DNA of 64,000 nucleotides from Bifidobacterium dentium JCM 1195 = DSM 20436 (GCF_001042595.1 NZ_AP012326.1:1984001-2048000); one strand, 5' to 3'; shown: positions 38,650 to 48,871, counted from the first letter of the stretch. Numbers and translations are program-made. Notes: generated by a model from the sequence alone, not told the origin.

Positions 38650-41036
38650 CCTTCCCACCGATTCCCGACCAAAGCCATACCTTCACCGGATCGTGGGCCG
38701 ATTCCACGCATTCGGTGGTCTGGATGACCCGCAGCGGCAAACAGCGGCCGCTGATCAGCGCACACCGCCCGGCAAGCCGGCAGTTCGCCAGTCTTCTGAC
38801 GACGGCACTGCTCACGCTCGCCACCGCCAGCAACCTCATCGACGTGTATGGCTCACCAGCCGCATGGGCCGTCGCCGCCGTGCCAGCCACCGCCATCGGC
38901 TGTCTGGTGGCGCTCGCCGGCACCGTCGAGGCGTTGCGACTATGGTGGCAGGCCCTGTTCATGGCACTGGCGCAACTCGTCATCGGACCCGTTCTCCTGC
39001 TGAACGAGACCACCATCGCACACGTCATACCCACCTTGCGTACGTTGACGCAAGGATGGACGTCCATGCTCGGATCGTTCAAGTACGTACTGTCGATCGA
39101 CCCGCCTACCGGCACCGCCAACGGCAGTCTGCTGGCCGTATGGACGATCTGCCTGTGGTTCGCACTGCTGACCGGCATATTCGCCGTCGCGCAGGACGGC
39201 CGTCTCACCATGATCGCCATCCTTCCGGTGATTGCGAACATGGCGATCTGCGCATTGCTCGGCACCGCCAGTGGCTACTATCGTTTCGCCATCGGCACCG
39301 CCGTTGCCATCGTGTTGATGATTTGGGTGAGCGCTCGCTGGGGATTGCTGGAGTTGGGCCGTTGGATCAGCTCCGCGATCATCGTGGCGCTTTCGGCTGC
39401 ACTGGCGATAGGCGCATGTCTGACGATCCCGCAGGACCGAATCATTCTGCGAGACTATTACGACCCGCCGTTAAGCCCGTACGATTACACAAGCCCGTTG
39501 AGCGGCATGCGATCCTATATCAAGAATCATAAGGACGATACGTTGCTGACCGTCACCGACCTGCCGGCCGGCTCCACCGTCCGTCTGGCCGTGATGGACC
39601 GTTTCGACGGCAATGTGTGGAATCTTTCGGATTCCACGATGGCCGCCGATTCATCGAACTACCATCGTGTCGGCACCACTATCAGGAACAACGTCAAGGG
39701 CAGGAAGTTCGCGGCCACGTTCACGGTGAACAGGGGCCTGAGCGACTACTGGCTGCCGATGACCGGCACCGCCTCCGGCGTGACGTTCGAGCATGAGGAT
39801 GATGCCGACTCGTTCTACTACAACACCGCCACGCATTCGGCCATCTATGCGTCCAAGACGACCGCCGGCCTGACCTACACGGAAACCGGCATCATGCCCG
39901 CCGTGCCCACCGACAGCCAGATCAGCAAGGCCAAGGCCTCCTCGGTAAGCCAGCCGCAGGCGCAGCACGTGCCCGACAGCGTGGACAGGCTCGCCACCGC
40001 AGTGGCTGGCGGCCGGTCCAAGGGCGGTGAGGCGGCCCTCGCCCTGGCGAACGAGCTCAAGGAATCCGGCTGGTTCTCGCATGGTCTGGCCGGAGACTAT
40101 CCATCCTCCCCCGGCCACGGCAACTATCGCATCGATCAGCTCCTTGCCGGCACCGCCATGGTGGGCGACAGCGAACAGTATGCCTCCACGATGGCGCTGA
40201 TGGCCCGCAGTCTGGGTCTGTCCAGCCGTGTGGTGCTCGGATTCCTGCCGAAGAACGAGGAAGGCGACATCAGCGAGGAACGCACCGAACGGCACGGCAA
40301 GTCCACCACCACCGAATTCACCGGCAATGACGTGACCGCATGGGTGGAGATCAAGCTCGACGGCTACGGATGGGTGTCGTTCTATCCCACACCGAAGGAG
40401 ACGAAGGTTCCCGACGAAAACCAGAATCTCACTCCGCCGAACCCGCAGACGCTGGTACGCCAGCCTCCGGTGCCGCTTACCGACCCGCTTCGTGACGACA
40501 ATCAGGCCAAGGGCAAGTCATCGATCGGCGGCAGCGAGGCCGACGAATCCCCTACCAACCTGTTCTGGCAACGTTTCGAGCGCATCGCCAAAAAGGTGGC
40601 CATCTATGGAAGCCCGCTCTGGGCGCTACTCACCATCTGTGCGCTGCTGCTCGGCATCAAGGCGATCGCCTTGGCACGGGCCCGCAGACATGGCGACGCA
40701 CGTCAGCGCGTAGCCGCGGGATGGCAATCCGTCGCCGCCCTGGCCAGGCAAAGCGGACTCGATGTCGACGGCACCCGTCGCGATCAGGCGCAGGCCATCG
40801 GCCGACAGCTTAACGTCGATGCCGTCTCACTGCTCGCATTGGGCAAGGAAGCCGATTACGCGGCGTTTTCGGGCGATACGGTGCAGGAAGAGCATGTGCA
40901 ACGGTATTGGCGGAACATCGATGTGGTGCGCCGGTCCATACTCGGATCCCTGCCTCCTGCGCGGAGGTGGAGAGCCAGGCTGTCGCTCGCGGACGTATTC
41001 CACATCCGACGGCACGGGAAAGGGCGGAGTTCATGA
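38646..41036 (+). CDS. Transglutaminase-like membrane protein lacking the catalytic triad
   Basis: A 796-residue TgpA-like protein with 6-7 transmembrane helices in residues 55-265, an extracellular domain with a transglutaminase core (about 450-590), another helix near 655 and a cytosolic tail. The core fold pattern is clear (GDSEQYASTMALMARSLGLSSRVVLGF, then TAWVEIKLDGYGWVSFYPTP). All three catalytic positions are changed: Ser509 in place of Cys, Thr564 in place of His and Tyr580 in place of Asp. It is therefore probably a binding protein and not an enzyme. The ATG at 38646 overlaps the DUF58 stop; the frame is open further upstream only as an overlap with DUF58. The stop overlaps the phosphatase start. 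Confidence 0.88.
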   Translation: MTFPPIPDQSHTFTGSWADSTHSVVWMTRSGKQRPLISAHRPASRQFASLLTTALLTLATASNLIDVYGSPAAWAVAAVPATAIGCLVALAGTVEALRLWWQALFMALAQLVIGPVLLLNETTIAHVIPTLRTLTQGWTSMLGSFKYVLSIDPPTGTANGSLLAVWTICLWFALLTGIFAVAQDGRLTMIAILPVIANMAICALLGTASGYYRFAIGTAVAIVLMIWVSARWGLLELGRWISSAIIVALSAALAIGACLTIPQDRIILRDYYDPPLSPYDYTSPLSGMRSYIKNHKDDTLLTVTDLPAGSTVRLAVMDRFDGNVWNLSDSTMAADSSNYHRVGTTIRNNVKGRKFAATFTVNRGLSDYWLPMTGTASGVTFEHEDDADSFYYNTATHSAIYASKTTAGLTYTETGIMPAVPTDSQISKAKASSVSQPQAQHVPDSVDRLATAVAGGRSKGGEAALALANELKESGWFSHGLAGDYPSSPGHGNYRIDQLLAGTAMVGDSEQYASTMALMARSLGLSSRVVLGFLPKNEEGDISEERTERHGKSTTTEFTGNDVTAWVEIKLDGYGWVSFYPTPKETKVPDENQNLTPPNPQTLVRQPPVPLTDPLRDDNQAKGKSSIGGSEADESPTNLFWQRFERIAKKVAIYGSPLWALLTICALLLGIKAIALARARRHGDARQRVAAGWQSVAALARQSGLDVDGTRRDQAQAIGRQLNVDAVSLLALGKEADYAAFSGDTVQEEHVQRYWRNIDVVRRSILGSLPPARRWRARLSLADVFHIRRHGKGRSS

Positions 41037-41932
41037 ACGCGAACCGTATCGTGACCGGCCTGAACAGCGATATCGGACTGCGTCGCGCCAGCAATCAGGA
41101 CAATGCCCTGGCCGGGCATGGCATATTCGTCGTATGCGATGGCATGGGCGGCGGCATGGGCGGCGAGCGGGCAAGCGAGGCAGTGGTGCGCCATTGTGCG
41201 CAGCTTGGCGCCAAGGCCGCGCGCAACCGGCATGATATCGAAGAGACGCTGAATGCCGCGCAACGTGAGGTGCTGGCATTGGGCGAATCGTTGGGCGGCA
41301 TCGCCGGCACCACGATTTCCGGTGTGATCATGCCTGCCGATATCGATGACATGACGGCCCATGCAGCCGATGCCAACAGTATCGCCGACGGCAACGATTC
41401 CTGCTATATCGTCAACATCGGCGATTCACGCACCTACCATATGTGCGCTGCCGAAGACGGCGGTTGGGATGCGAGCACGTTTACCCGCATCACCCGCGAT
41501 CATTCGGAGCGCCAGAACGCCATCGATTCCGGGGAGATGCTGCCCGAGGAGGCGTTGCGAAACATCCCGCGCAACATCATCACGCAGTGCATCGGAGCGC
41601 CGAACGGCATCGCACCCGATTATTACGCGGCGGATGCCTTCGGACGTTTCATCATCTGCTCGGACGGCCTGCATGCCGAAGTGGACAAGGAACGTTTCGC
41701 CGCCATCGCGGCCGCCGACAACGATCCTCAGACCGCCGCCGACGCGTTGGTCAAAGCGGCGCTGCGGGCCGGTGGCAACGACAACGTGACCGTGGTGGTA
41801 GTCGACATGATCACACCTTCGCCCATCGGGCGGGAGTGGACGGTCGGCAAACTCGCCGAGCATGAAGACATCGGCGATCTACAAGACGGCACATTACAAA
41901 CATTACGAACCATTGATGTAAGGAGATCATGA
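41033..41932 (+). CDS. prpC: PP2C-family Ser/Thr phosphatase (PrpC-type)
   Basis: A 299-residue cytosolic metal-dependent phosphatase. Motifs in order: RRASNQDN, VCDGMGGGMGGE (metal-binding Asp-Gly), IGDSRTY, RDHSERQ, CSDGLH and GGNDNVTVVVV; all metal-binding Asp residues are present. It would reverse the phosphorylation made by the cluster kinase. The ATG at 41033 overlaps the stop of the transglutaminase-like gene (ATGA), and its own stop overlaps the next start in the same way, so phosphatase output is tied to the operon. Confidence 0.93.
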   Translation: MNANRIVTGLNSDIGLRRASNQDNALAGHGIFVVCDGMGGGMGGERASEAVVRHCAQLGAKAARNRHDIEETLNAAQREVLALGESLGGIAGTTISGVIMPADIDDMTAHAADANSIADGNDSCYIVNIGDSRTYHMCAAEDGGWDASTFTRITRDHSERQNAIDSGEMLPEEALRNIPRNIITQCIGAPNGIAPDYYAADAFGRFIICSDGLHAEVDKERFAAIAAADNDPQTAADALVKAALRAGGNDNVTVVVVDMITPSPIGREWTVGKLAEHEDIGDLQDGTLQTLRTIDVRRS

Positions 41933-42654
41933 TGGTTGATTACGATACCGCGGTCGCGGCGGTGCAGGATCCAAACGCCGATCCCGCATTCCTGGCGAAG
42001 ATCGCCTATGAGAACCCGGAATTCGGGGCGAATGTCGCAGCGCATCAGCGCGCATACCCCGGGTTGATTCGCTGGCTGGCCCAGTTCGGCGACGACCGTG
42101 CACGCCAGATTGTGATCCAGCGCGGCTATGCCGTACCTGAGACCGCAGTGGCGCCACACGAACAGCCGGCACAGGATTCGCCGGCACAGGATTCGCCGGT
42201 GCAGGAGCGGCAGTTTGCGCAGGAGCGACAGCCGATTCAGGAACAGCTCGTACGGTCCGCGCAAGAGCAACCTGTAGTGCAGGACAATCAGGCTCAGCCA
42301 GTCCATCAGGCTCAGCCGATCCATCAAAACCAGCCGATCACCGACACTTCGACCGAATATCTTGACCCCTACACCAATCCTGCCGATCTGTCCGAGGTGG
42401 CGGATTATGCCGAACCTGTGCAGGAGCAGCCGCAACCACAGCCGCAGCAGCCGATTGCACGGAATCCGTATGGCTTCACCGCGCAAATGGCACTGACCAC
42501 CACCGATCAGATGCAGATCGCACAGATCGCACAGTACGCGCCGGAGCTGCGTGCCTGCATCGCACGCAATCCCAACACCTATCCGGCATTGCTGGAATGG
42601 TTGGCGCAGTTGAACGATCCGGCCATCAACGCCGCCTTGCGCACTAGGCAGTGA
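41929..42654 (+). CDS. LRV-repeat-like protein with Gln/Pro-rich linker
   Basis: A 241-residue soluble protein with two related helical units, residues 15-65 (FLAKIAYENPEF...YPGLIRWLAQFGDD) and about 193-238 (IAQIAQYAPEL...YPALLEWLAQLND). They resemble variant leucine-rich repeat units seen in actinobacterial proteins. Between them lies about 110 residues of Gln/Pro/Asp-rich, probably disordered sequence. GGAGATC precedes a tandem ATGATG; the first ATG overlaps the phosphatase stop. Function unknown; as the last gene of the coupled operon it may be an adaptor or kinase substrate (inference). Confidence 0.7.
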   Translation: MMVDYDTAVAAVQDPNADPAFLAKIAYENPEFGANVAAHQRAYPGLIRWLAQFGDDRARQIVIQRGYAVPETAVAPHEQPAQDSPAQDSPVQERQFAQERQPIQEQLVRSAQEQPVVQDNQAQPVHQAQPIHQNQPITDTSTEYLDPYTNPADLSEVADYAEPVQEQPQPQPQQPIARNPYGFTAQMALTTTDQMQIAQIAQYAPELRACIARNPNTYPALLEWLAQLNDPAINAALRTRQ

Positions 42655-42685
42655 GGCCGACCATCATTCATGCGCACTCATGCAT

Positions 42686-42769
42686 ACGTATCGCCTTGGT
42701 CGGTACCGGCGGGAGCAACCATCATGCCTTGCAGTGGTTTTTCGTCCGGTGCCGCCCAAGGCGATACGT
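42686..42769. terminator. Convergent terminator with 24-bp stem
   Basis: Arms at 42686-42709 and 42746-42769 pair over 24 bp with two mismatches (both contain atcgccttgg or its complement). The 36-base loop holds a smaller hairpin (aaccat...tggtt followed by TTT). It sits between the convergent LRV and FHA genes and probably ends both transcripts. Confidence 0.75.
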
Positions 42770-42784
42770 TTCGAATGATGTAGG

Positions 42785-43375
42785 CTAGCGTTCTTCGAAG
42801 GAGAAGAACTGATCGCCGATACGTAGCGTGGCCGGCGCCTCGAGCTGCATGGGCCTGCCTTCCACCTTGATCTCTTCGTCGTCTTGGATGAGGTACGTAC
42901 CGTTCAGCGAACCGTAATCCTCAATCCACAGACTTCCGTCCCGATCGAAGCTGATGGCCGCATGATTGCGGGAAATGGTACGTGTCGGATCCTCCAGCCT
43001 GACCGACTTGGCACCTTCCGGCACATCGGCGGACGGCTTGCGCCCCAGCAATGTGCTGATGTCCACGGTCACGTCCTGGCCGGTCATGTCATTGTGCAGC
43101 AGATACACGTGATCCGGCTGCTTCATGGTGAACGCGGACGACAGCACCGTGCTGTCCCAATCTTCGATGCTCTGGTCTTCCGAATCGTCCTGCGACGGTT
43201 CGGTCTGCATCGTTGCGACCTGCACATCCGCCACGGGCTGCATGCTCAGCGCCGACCCGTCCTGCATCGGCTGCCTTCGTTCGAAAGATTCGGATTGGAT
43301 TGCACCGGACAGTGCGGTAACGTCATCGTCATACCAGCCAGGTTCCGGCGGCGGTGGGTAAGGTAGAAAGCTCAT
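42785..43375 (-). CDS. FHA-domain protein
   Basis: A 196-residue protein. The C-terminal 100 residues form a forkhead-associated domain that binds phosphothreonine peptides: VYLLHNDMTGQDVTV, LGRKPS, TISRNHAAI, DYGSLNGTYL. The N-terminal 85 residues are Pro-, Gln- and acid-rich and include DSTVLS, the sort of Thr site that actinobacterial kinases phosphorylate in FHA proteins. It is convergent with the kinase/phosphatase operon and a likely reader of its phosphorylation. The start is uncertain: ATG 43375 (MSFLPYPP) has GGAG only three bases upstream; 43384 is an alternative. Confidence 0.85.
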   Translation of the reverse strand: MSFLPYPPPPEPGWYDDDVTALSGAIQSESFERRQPMQDGSALSMQPVADVQVATMQTEPSQDDSEDQSIEDWDSTVLSSAFTMKQPDHVYLLHNDMTGQDVTVDISTLLGRKPSADVPEGAKSVRLEDPTRTISRNHAAISFDRDGSLWIEDYGSLNGTYLIQDDEEIKVEGRPMQLEAPATLRIGDQFFSFEER

Positions 43376-43512
43376 GTGCTCCATTGTATGTGCAAGAGAC
43401 CCATAACGATAGCGCAATTCATGTATCGACATGTTCTTCGGAACGACTTCGTTCAGCATGTTACCTGATTTTGCGGCGCTGAAGGGCTATGCTGGAACAA
43501 TGCTAGTCATTA

Positions 43513-43541
43513 CGGAAATATTTTTGAATATTCGGAAATAT
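43513..43541. promoter_or_regulatory. Direct repeat in the divergent FHA/membrane-protein promoter region
   Basis: The 9-mer cggaaatat occurs at 43513-43521 and 43533-43541, 20 bases apart, in the most AT-rich part of the divergent gap. Two copies on the same helix face suggest a regulator site or part of the promoter for the gene starting at 43591. Confidence 0.4.
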
Positions 43542-43590
43542 GTGACTTTGCATACGAAGAAGCAGAGGATACACAGTAAGGATTTCTCTT

Positions 43591-44703
43591 ATGGATGACC
43601 AACTTCCTACCGATGGCACGCAACCGAACAGCGCTCGGACGCCATCCCATGCACAGACTCAACCGCAAACGTCAAGCACGGCGGATCGGCAGCCCCAGCA
43701 GCCGGCACAGCCTCAGGCCAACCAGCAACCGATGCCGCCATATCAACAGACGCCTCCGCAGTACCAGCAAACGGCTCCGCAGTATCAGCAGCCGATGCCG
43801 GGTCGGCCGGGCGTGCCGGGTCAGCCGGGAACCCCTCTCATGCAGGGGCAACCGTACGGGCAGCCCATGCCGCAGAGCGCCGCGAAGAAGCCGGCGACCG
43901 GCCTGATCGTAGGCATCGTAACGGCGGTGATCGCCGTCATCGTCGTTCTTGCCGTAGTGGTGACGATGATTATGTCGAAACGCATCACCGCCGCCGACTA
44001 CACGGCCGGAGAGAATCAGGTGCTCACCATGCAGAAGCATTATGCGAGCGTGAATGAGAAGCTGCGCGACGCCTATCTGTCCGCATACGGCAGCAGTTCC
44101 TTCCAGGACACAGACAAGAAGCGTCTCAAGGACCGTCTCAAGACCCTCCAGAATGACAACGCGAAGTTCGAATCCCTGAAGGTCATGAACGATGAGACCG
44201 TCAATAAGGAATATCAGGCGTATAAGAAGAAGACCGCGACATACATCAAGTTCGTCGACGAGATGATCGAATCCGGCGAATCGCTCTCCAAAGCGGCGAA
44301 GGCCTGCAACAGCAGCCCCAGCGTCAGCTCTTACGACAACAGCTTCTACACCAAGTACGGTGAGTATGTGTCCGCCTGTAAGGCCGCACTCGACGATGTC
44401 TCCAAGTCACCGAACAAGGACATCGCACAGTATGGCAAGGATCTTGGCGATTACGTCGATAAGCTCGGCGATATCATCTCCAGCATGCAGGCCATCGGCG
44501 ATATCAGCTCGCTGCAGTATGGCACCACGCAGTACCAGCAGTTCCGTGACCTGCTCGACGAGTTCAACAATCTGGAGGCGCCGTACAGCAGCGTGAGCAC
44601 GTTGAGCCAAGCGTTGCAGGATTCCGCGGAGGAGGCCGACCTGAGTGATTCCCTGCGCTCCCTGTATGACGCTTTGACGGATGGCGCCGATCATGCCCAC
44701 TGA
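43591..44703 (+). CDS. Gln/Pro-rich single-pass membrane protein
   Basis: A 370-residue protein. Residues 1-100 are Gln/Pro/Thr-rich with PQYQQ repeats and probably disordered in the cytosol. One transmembrane helix (about 103-127, LIVGIVTAVIAVIVVLAVVVTMIM) follows. The extracellular part (130-370) is helical, Lys/Asp/Ser-rich and contains two Cys. No named family is recognised. AAGGA lies nine bases before the ATG. It is divergent from the FHA gene and next to the kinase cluster, so its N-terminal tail could be a kinase target (inference). Confidence 0.75.
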   Translation: MDDQLPTDGTQPNSARTPSHAQTQPQTSSTADRQPQQPAQPQANQQPMPPYQQTPPQYQQTAPQYQQPMPGRPGVPGQPGTPLMQGQPYGQPMPQSAAKKPATGLIVGIVTAVIAVIVVLAVVVTMIMSKRITAADYTAGENQVLTMQKHYASVNEKLRDAYLSAYGSSSFQDTDKKRLKDRLKTLQNDNAKFESLKVMNDETVNKEYQAYKKKTATYIKFVDEMIESGESLSKAAKACNSSPSVSSYDNSFYTKYGEYVSACKAALDDVSKSPNKDIAQYGKDLGDYVDKLGDIISSMQAIGDISSLQYGTTQYQQFRDLLDEFNNLEAPYSSVSTLSQALQDSAEEADLSDSLRSLYDALTDGADHAH

Positions 44704-44736
44704 TTGAGCGGCCGCTGCCGCGAGCATCCTCCCCTA

Positions 44737-44788
44737 TGATTAAGGCTGGGCCCCGACCATCTGCATGGTCGGGGCCCAGCCTTAATCA
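44737..44788. terminator. Convergent terminator with perfect 24-bp stem
   Basis: Perfect 24-bp arms (44737-44760 and 44765-44788) surround the 4-base loop ctgc. The inner stem is ggccccgaccat and its complement; the outer part is AT-rich, giving a TTAATC tail on both strands. It lies between the convergent membrane-protein gene and rpoC and serves both. Confidence 0.9.
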
Positions 44789-44811
44789 GTTATCGCCGTC
44801 GGCGCCACGGA

Positions 44812-47800
44812 TCAGAGGGTGTCTCCCAGATCCATCTGACCGCCGTTATCGTCGAGGAAGTCATCCGGGTTGAAGTCGTCGCCGAGCTTCAAATCACCGA
44901 AGTCGATGTTGGAGAAGTCCACATCGGACAGATCGGCGTCGCCGAAGTCGGCACCCGTTTCGTCGCCACCCAGGCCGAAGTTCGGATAGATGGTGTCACG
45001 GATGGCCTTGTCGGGCTCGACCACGGCATTGCGATAGCGGGCGAGACCCGTACCGGCCGGGATGAGCTTACCGATGATGACGTTCTCCTTGAGGCCCTTG
45101 AGGTCATCGACCTTCTGGCTCAGGGCGGCTTCGGTGAGTACGCGGGTGGTCTCCTGGAAGGAGGCCGCGGACAGCCAGGAGTCGGTGGCCAGCGAAGCCT
45201 TGGTGATGCCCATCAGCTCCGGACGGCCGGCGGCCGGCTTGCCACCGTTCTTCACGGCCTCCATGTTGGCGGCCTTGAAGCGTGCCTGGTCCACGAGTTC
45301 GCCCGGCAGCAGGTCGGTGTCGCCGGAGTCGATCACGGTGATACGACGCAGCATCTGGTGCACGATGACCTCGATGTGCTTGTCGTGGATATCCACGCCC
45401 TGGGAGCGGTACACGGTGTGCACTTCCTCCACGATGTTGACCTGAGCGGCGCGCGGACCGAGGATGCGCAGGATCTTCTTCGGATCCACGGAACCCTCGA
45501 TGAGCTGGGTGCCGGCTTCGACATGATCGCCGTCCTTGACCAGCATCGGAGCGCGACGGGTCACCGGGTAGACGATCGGCTCGACGGAGTCGTCGTCCGG
45601 CTTCAGGGTGACCTGACGACCGCGATCGGTGTCTTCGACCTTCACCACGCCCGGGAACTCGGCGATCGGAGCCTCGCCCTTCGGGGTACGGGCTTCGAAA
45701 AGCTCGGTAACACGCGGGAGACCCTGGGTGATATCGGAAGCGGATGCGACGCCGCCGGAGTGGAAGGAACGCAGCGTCAGCTGGGTACCAGGCTCGCCGA
45801 TGGACTGTGCAGCCACGATGCCGACGGCTTCGCCGACGTCCACCAGCTTGTTGGTGGCCAGGGACCAGCCGTAGCACTTGGCGCACACGCCACGCTTGGA
45901 TTCGCAGGTCAGCACGGAACGGGCCTTGACCTCTTCCACACCGTGGGCGACAAGGTCGTTGAGCACATCCATGGACAGCGCGTCGCCCGCCTTGTACAGC
46001 ACGGTTTCGCCGTCGGCAGGATCGATCACATCGGAAGCGAGCAGGCGGGAGTACGGGCCGCCATCAGCGGCCTTGACGAGCACGAGGTTGCCGTTCTCGT
46101 CACGCTCGCCGACCTTCATGGGCAGGCCGCGCTTGGTGCCGCAGTCCTCTTCGCGCACGATTACATCCTGAGAGACGTCCACCAGACGACGGGTCAGGTA
46201 GCCCGATTCAGCGGTACGCAGTGCGGTATCGGCCAGGCCCTTACGCGCACCGTGCTGGGAGATGAAGTACTCCAGCACGGACAGACCGTCGCGGTAGTTG
46301 GACTTCACCGGTCGAGGAATGATCTCGCCCTTCGGGTTCGCCACGAGGCCTCGCATACCTGCGATCTGGTTGATCTGCATCATGTTTCCTCGTGCACCGG
46401 ACTGCACGATGATGGCCAGGTTGTTCTTGGAGTCGAAGTGTTCCTCGACCGCCTCGGACACCTCGCTGGTGCACTTGGTCCACAGGTCGATGAGTTCCTG
46501 ACGGCGCTCCTCTTCGGTGAGCATACCGATTTCGTAGTTCTCGTTGACCTTGTCAGCCTCGGCCTCGTACTTTTCGATGTACTCGTCACGCTCGGGCGGC
46601 TGGATGACGTCGGAGAACGCGAAGGACACACCGGACCACGGTGCACGGGTGAAGCCCATATCCTTCAGGGCGTCCAGCGTCGCGGCCACCTGGGCGGTCG
46701 GATAACGGGTCGCGATGTCGTCGACGATCTTGCTCAGACGCTTCTTCGGAGCCTGATCGTTGACGAACGGGTAATCCAGCGGCAGCGTGCTGTTGAACAG
46801 GATACGGCCGTAGGAGGTGGCGAACAGCACGGAACCGTCGTGGAAGCGCTCTTCCTTCACCACGTCCGGGCTGCCCGGTTCCGGGTCGACGACCTTGAGC
46901 TCGCTCGGCTCCCAATCCTTCGGCAGCACGAAGTCCTGCGGCAGACGGATGAGCACCTTGGCCTGCATGTCGATCTCGTGCTTGTCAAGGGCCATTTCGG
47001 CCTCTTCCAGCGAGGAGAACACACGGCCCTGGCCCTTGGCGCCGTCGATGACGGTGGTCAGGTAATACAGACCGAGGATCATGTCCTGGCTCGGCATGGT
47101 CACGGTGTGACCGTCCGCCGGCTTCAGAATGTTGTCGGACGCCATCATCAGCGAGCGGGCTTCGGCCTGAGCTTCGGCGGACAGCGGCAGATGCACTGCC
47201 ATCTGGTCGCCATCGAAGTCGGCGTTGAATGCGGCGCAGGCGAGCGGCGGCAGATGGATGGCCTTGCCTTCGACCAGAATCGGCTCGAAGGCCTGGATGC
47301 CCAGACGGTGCAACGTAGGGGCACGGTTCAGCAGCACCGGATGTTCGGCGATGACCTCTTCGAGCACGCCCCACACCTCGGAATCGCCACGGTCCACCAG
47401 ACGCTTGGCGCTCTTCATGTTCTGCGCATAGTTGAGGTCCACCAGACGCTTGATGACGAACGGCTTGAACAGCTCGAGGGCCATCGGCTTCGGAAGACCG
47501 CACTGATGCATCCTCAGGGACGGGCCGACCACGATCACGGAACGACCGGAGTAGTCCACTCGCTTACCCAGCAGGTTCTGGCGGAAACGGCCCTGCTTGC
47601 CCTTGAGCATGTCGCTCAGGGACTTGAGCGGGCGGTTCGAGGCACCGGTCACCGGGCGACCACGACGACCGTTGTCGAACAGGGAGTCAACGGCTTCCTG
47701 GAGCATGCGCTTTTCGTTGTTGAGCATGATTTCCGGGGCGCCGAGCTCGATGAGTCGCTTCAGTCGGTTGTTACGGTTGATCACACGGCGGTAGAGGTCG

Positions 47801-48825
47801 TTGAGATCGGAGGTGGCGAAACGGCCACCGTCGAGCTGCACCATCGGGCGCAGGTCCGGCGGAATGACCGGAATCACATCGAGCACCATGGCCTCCGGCT
47901 TGTTGCCGGTGGTCAGGAAGGCGTTGACGACCTTGAGGCGCTTGAGGGCACGGGCCTTGCGCTGACCGGTGCCGGTGTCGATCTCCTCGCGCAGCTGCTT
48001 GGCAGCGGCGTCAAGGTCGAAGTCCTGCAGACGCTTCTTGATGGCTTCGGCGCCCATGCAGCCTTCGAAGTAATCGCCGTAGCGATCCTCCATCTCACGC
48101 CACAGGTCCACATCGCCTTCCATGTCGCCCGGCTTCAGGTTCTTGAAGCGGTCGAACACGGCGTTCAGACGCTGAATCTGCTCGTCGAAGCGGGTACGGA
48201 TGGCGGCCATCTCACGCTCGGCGCTGTTGCGCAGCTTGGCGCGTGCGGAGCCCTTGGCTTCACCTTCGGCCTCAAGCTGGGCCAGATCGGCTTCCACCTT
48301 CTTGGCGCGATCTTCGATCTCGGCGTTGCGGCGCTTCTCCAGATTGGTGATTTCGGTGTCGAACTCGTCCTGCAGATCGGGCAGATCCTGATGACGCTGT
48401 TCCTCATCCACGCCGGTGACCATGTAGGCGGCGAAGTAGATGACCTTCTCCAGATCCTTCGGCGCGATGTCAAGCAGGTAGCCCAGTCGGGACGGCACAC
48501 CCTTGAAGAACCAGATGTGGGTCACCGGGGCGGCGAGCTCGATATGGCCCATGCGCTCACGGCGCACACGGCTCTTGGTCACTTCCACGCCGCAGCGCTC
48601 GCACACGATGCCCTTGAAGCGCACGCGCTTGTACTTGCCGCAGGCGCACTCCCAGTCGCGGGTAGGTCCGAAGATCTGCTCGCCGAACAGACCGTCCTTC
48701 TCCGGCTTCAGGGTACGGTAGTTGATGGTCTCGGGCTTCTTGACCTCGCCATAGCTCCAGTTACGGATGTCGTCGGCGGTGGCCAGGCCGATCCTCAGTT
48801 TGTCAAATGCGTTGACGTCCAGCAC
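44812..48825 (-). CDS. rpoC: RNA polymerase beta' subunit
   Basis: A 1337-residue beta' subunit. Visible landmarks are the N-terminal zinc site ([20 protein letters not shown]), the bridge and clamp regions, the catalytic Mg motif NADFDGDQM, the second zinc site (C...CAKCYG) and the C-terminal segment. The acidic C-terminal tail (about 1290-1337, repeated D-x-D-F-x-D) is typical of bifidobacteria. The start is GTG at 48825 with AGGA seven bases upstream. It follows rpoB after 99 bp containing a hairpin and ends before a perfect convergent terminator. Confidence 0.98.
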   Translation of the reverse strand: MLDVNAFDKLRIGLATADDIRNWSYGEVKKPETINYRTLKPEKDGLFGEQIFGPTRDWECACGKYKRVRFKGIVCERCGVEVTKSRVRRERMGHIELAAPVTHIWFFKGVPSRLGYLLDIAPKDLEKVIYFAAYMVTGVDEEQRHQDLPDLQDEFDTEITNLEKRRNAEIEDRAKKVEADLAQLEAEGEAKGSARAKLRNSAEREMAAIRTRFDEQIQRLNAVFDRFKNLKPGDMEGDVDLWREMEDRYGDYFEGCMGAEAIKKRLQDFDLDAAAKQLREEIDTGTGQRKARALKRLKVVNAFLTTGNKPEAMVLDVIPVIPPDLRPMVQLDGGRFATSDLNDLYRRVINRNNRLKRLIELGAPEIMLNNEKRMLQEAVDSLFDNGRRGRPVTGASNRPLKSLSDMLKGKQGRFRQNLLGKRVDYSGRSVIVVGPSLRMHQCGLPKPMALELFKPFVIKRLVDLNYAQNMKSAKRLVDRGDSEVWGVLEEVIAEHPVLLNRAPTLHRLGIQAFEPILVEGKAIHLPPLACAAFNADFDGDQMAVHLPLSAEAQAEARSLMMASDNILKPADGHTVTMPSQDMILGLYYLTTVIDGAKGQGRVFSSLEEAEMALDKHEIDMQAKVLIRLPQDFVLPKDWEPSELKVVDPEPGSPDVVKEERFHDGSVLFATSYGRILFNSTLPLDYPFVNDQAPKKRLSKIVDDIATRYPTAQVAATLDALKDMGFTRAPWSGVSFAFSDVIQPPERDEYIEKYEAEADKVNENYEIGMLTEEERRQELIDLWTKCTSEVSEAVEEHFDSKNNLAIIVQSGARGNMMQINQIAGMRGLVANPKGEIIPRPVKSNYRDGLSVLEYFISQHGARKGLADTALRTAESGYLTRRLVDVSQDVIVREEDCGTKRGLPMKVGERDENGNLVLVKAADGGPYSRLLASDVIDPADGETVLYKAGDALSMDVLNDLVAHGVEEVKARSVLTCESKRGVCAKCYGWSLATNKLVDVGEAVGIVAAQSIGEPGTQLTLRSFHSGGVASASDITQGLPRVTELFEARTPKGEAPIAEFPGVVKVEDTDRGRQVTLKPDDDSVEPIVYPVTRRAPMLVKDGDHVEAGTQLIEGSVDPKKILRILGPRAAQVNIVEEVHTVYRSQGVDIHDKHIEVIVHQMLRRITVIDSGDTDLLPGELVDQARFKAANMEAVKNGGKPAAGRPELMGITKASLATDSWLSAASFQETTRVLTEAALSQKVDDLKGLKENVIIGKLIPAGTGLARYRNAVVEPDKAIRDTIYPNFGLGGDETGADFGDADLSDVDFSNIDFGDLKLGDDFNPDDFLDDNGGQMDLGDTL

Positions 48826-48871
48826 TCTATTGTCCTGTCTATCGTTTCTTTTGATTATTCACGTTTCGTGG

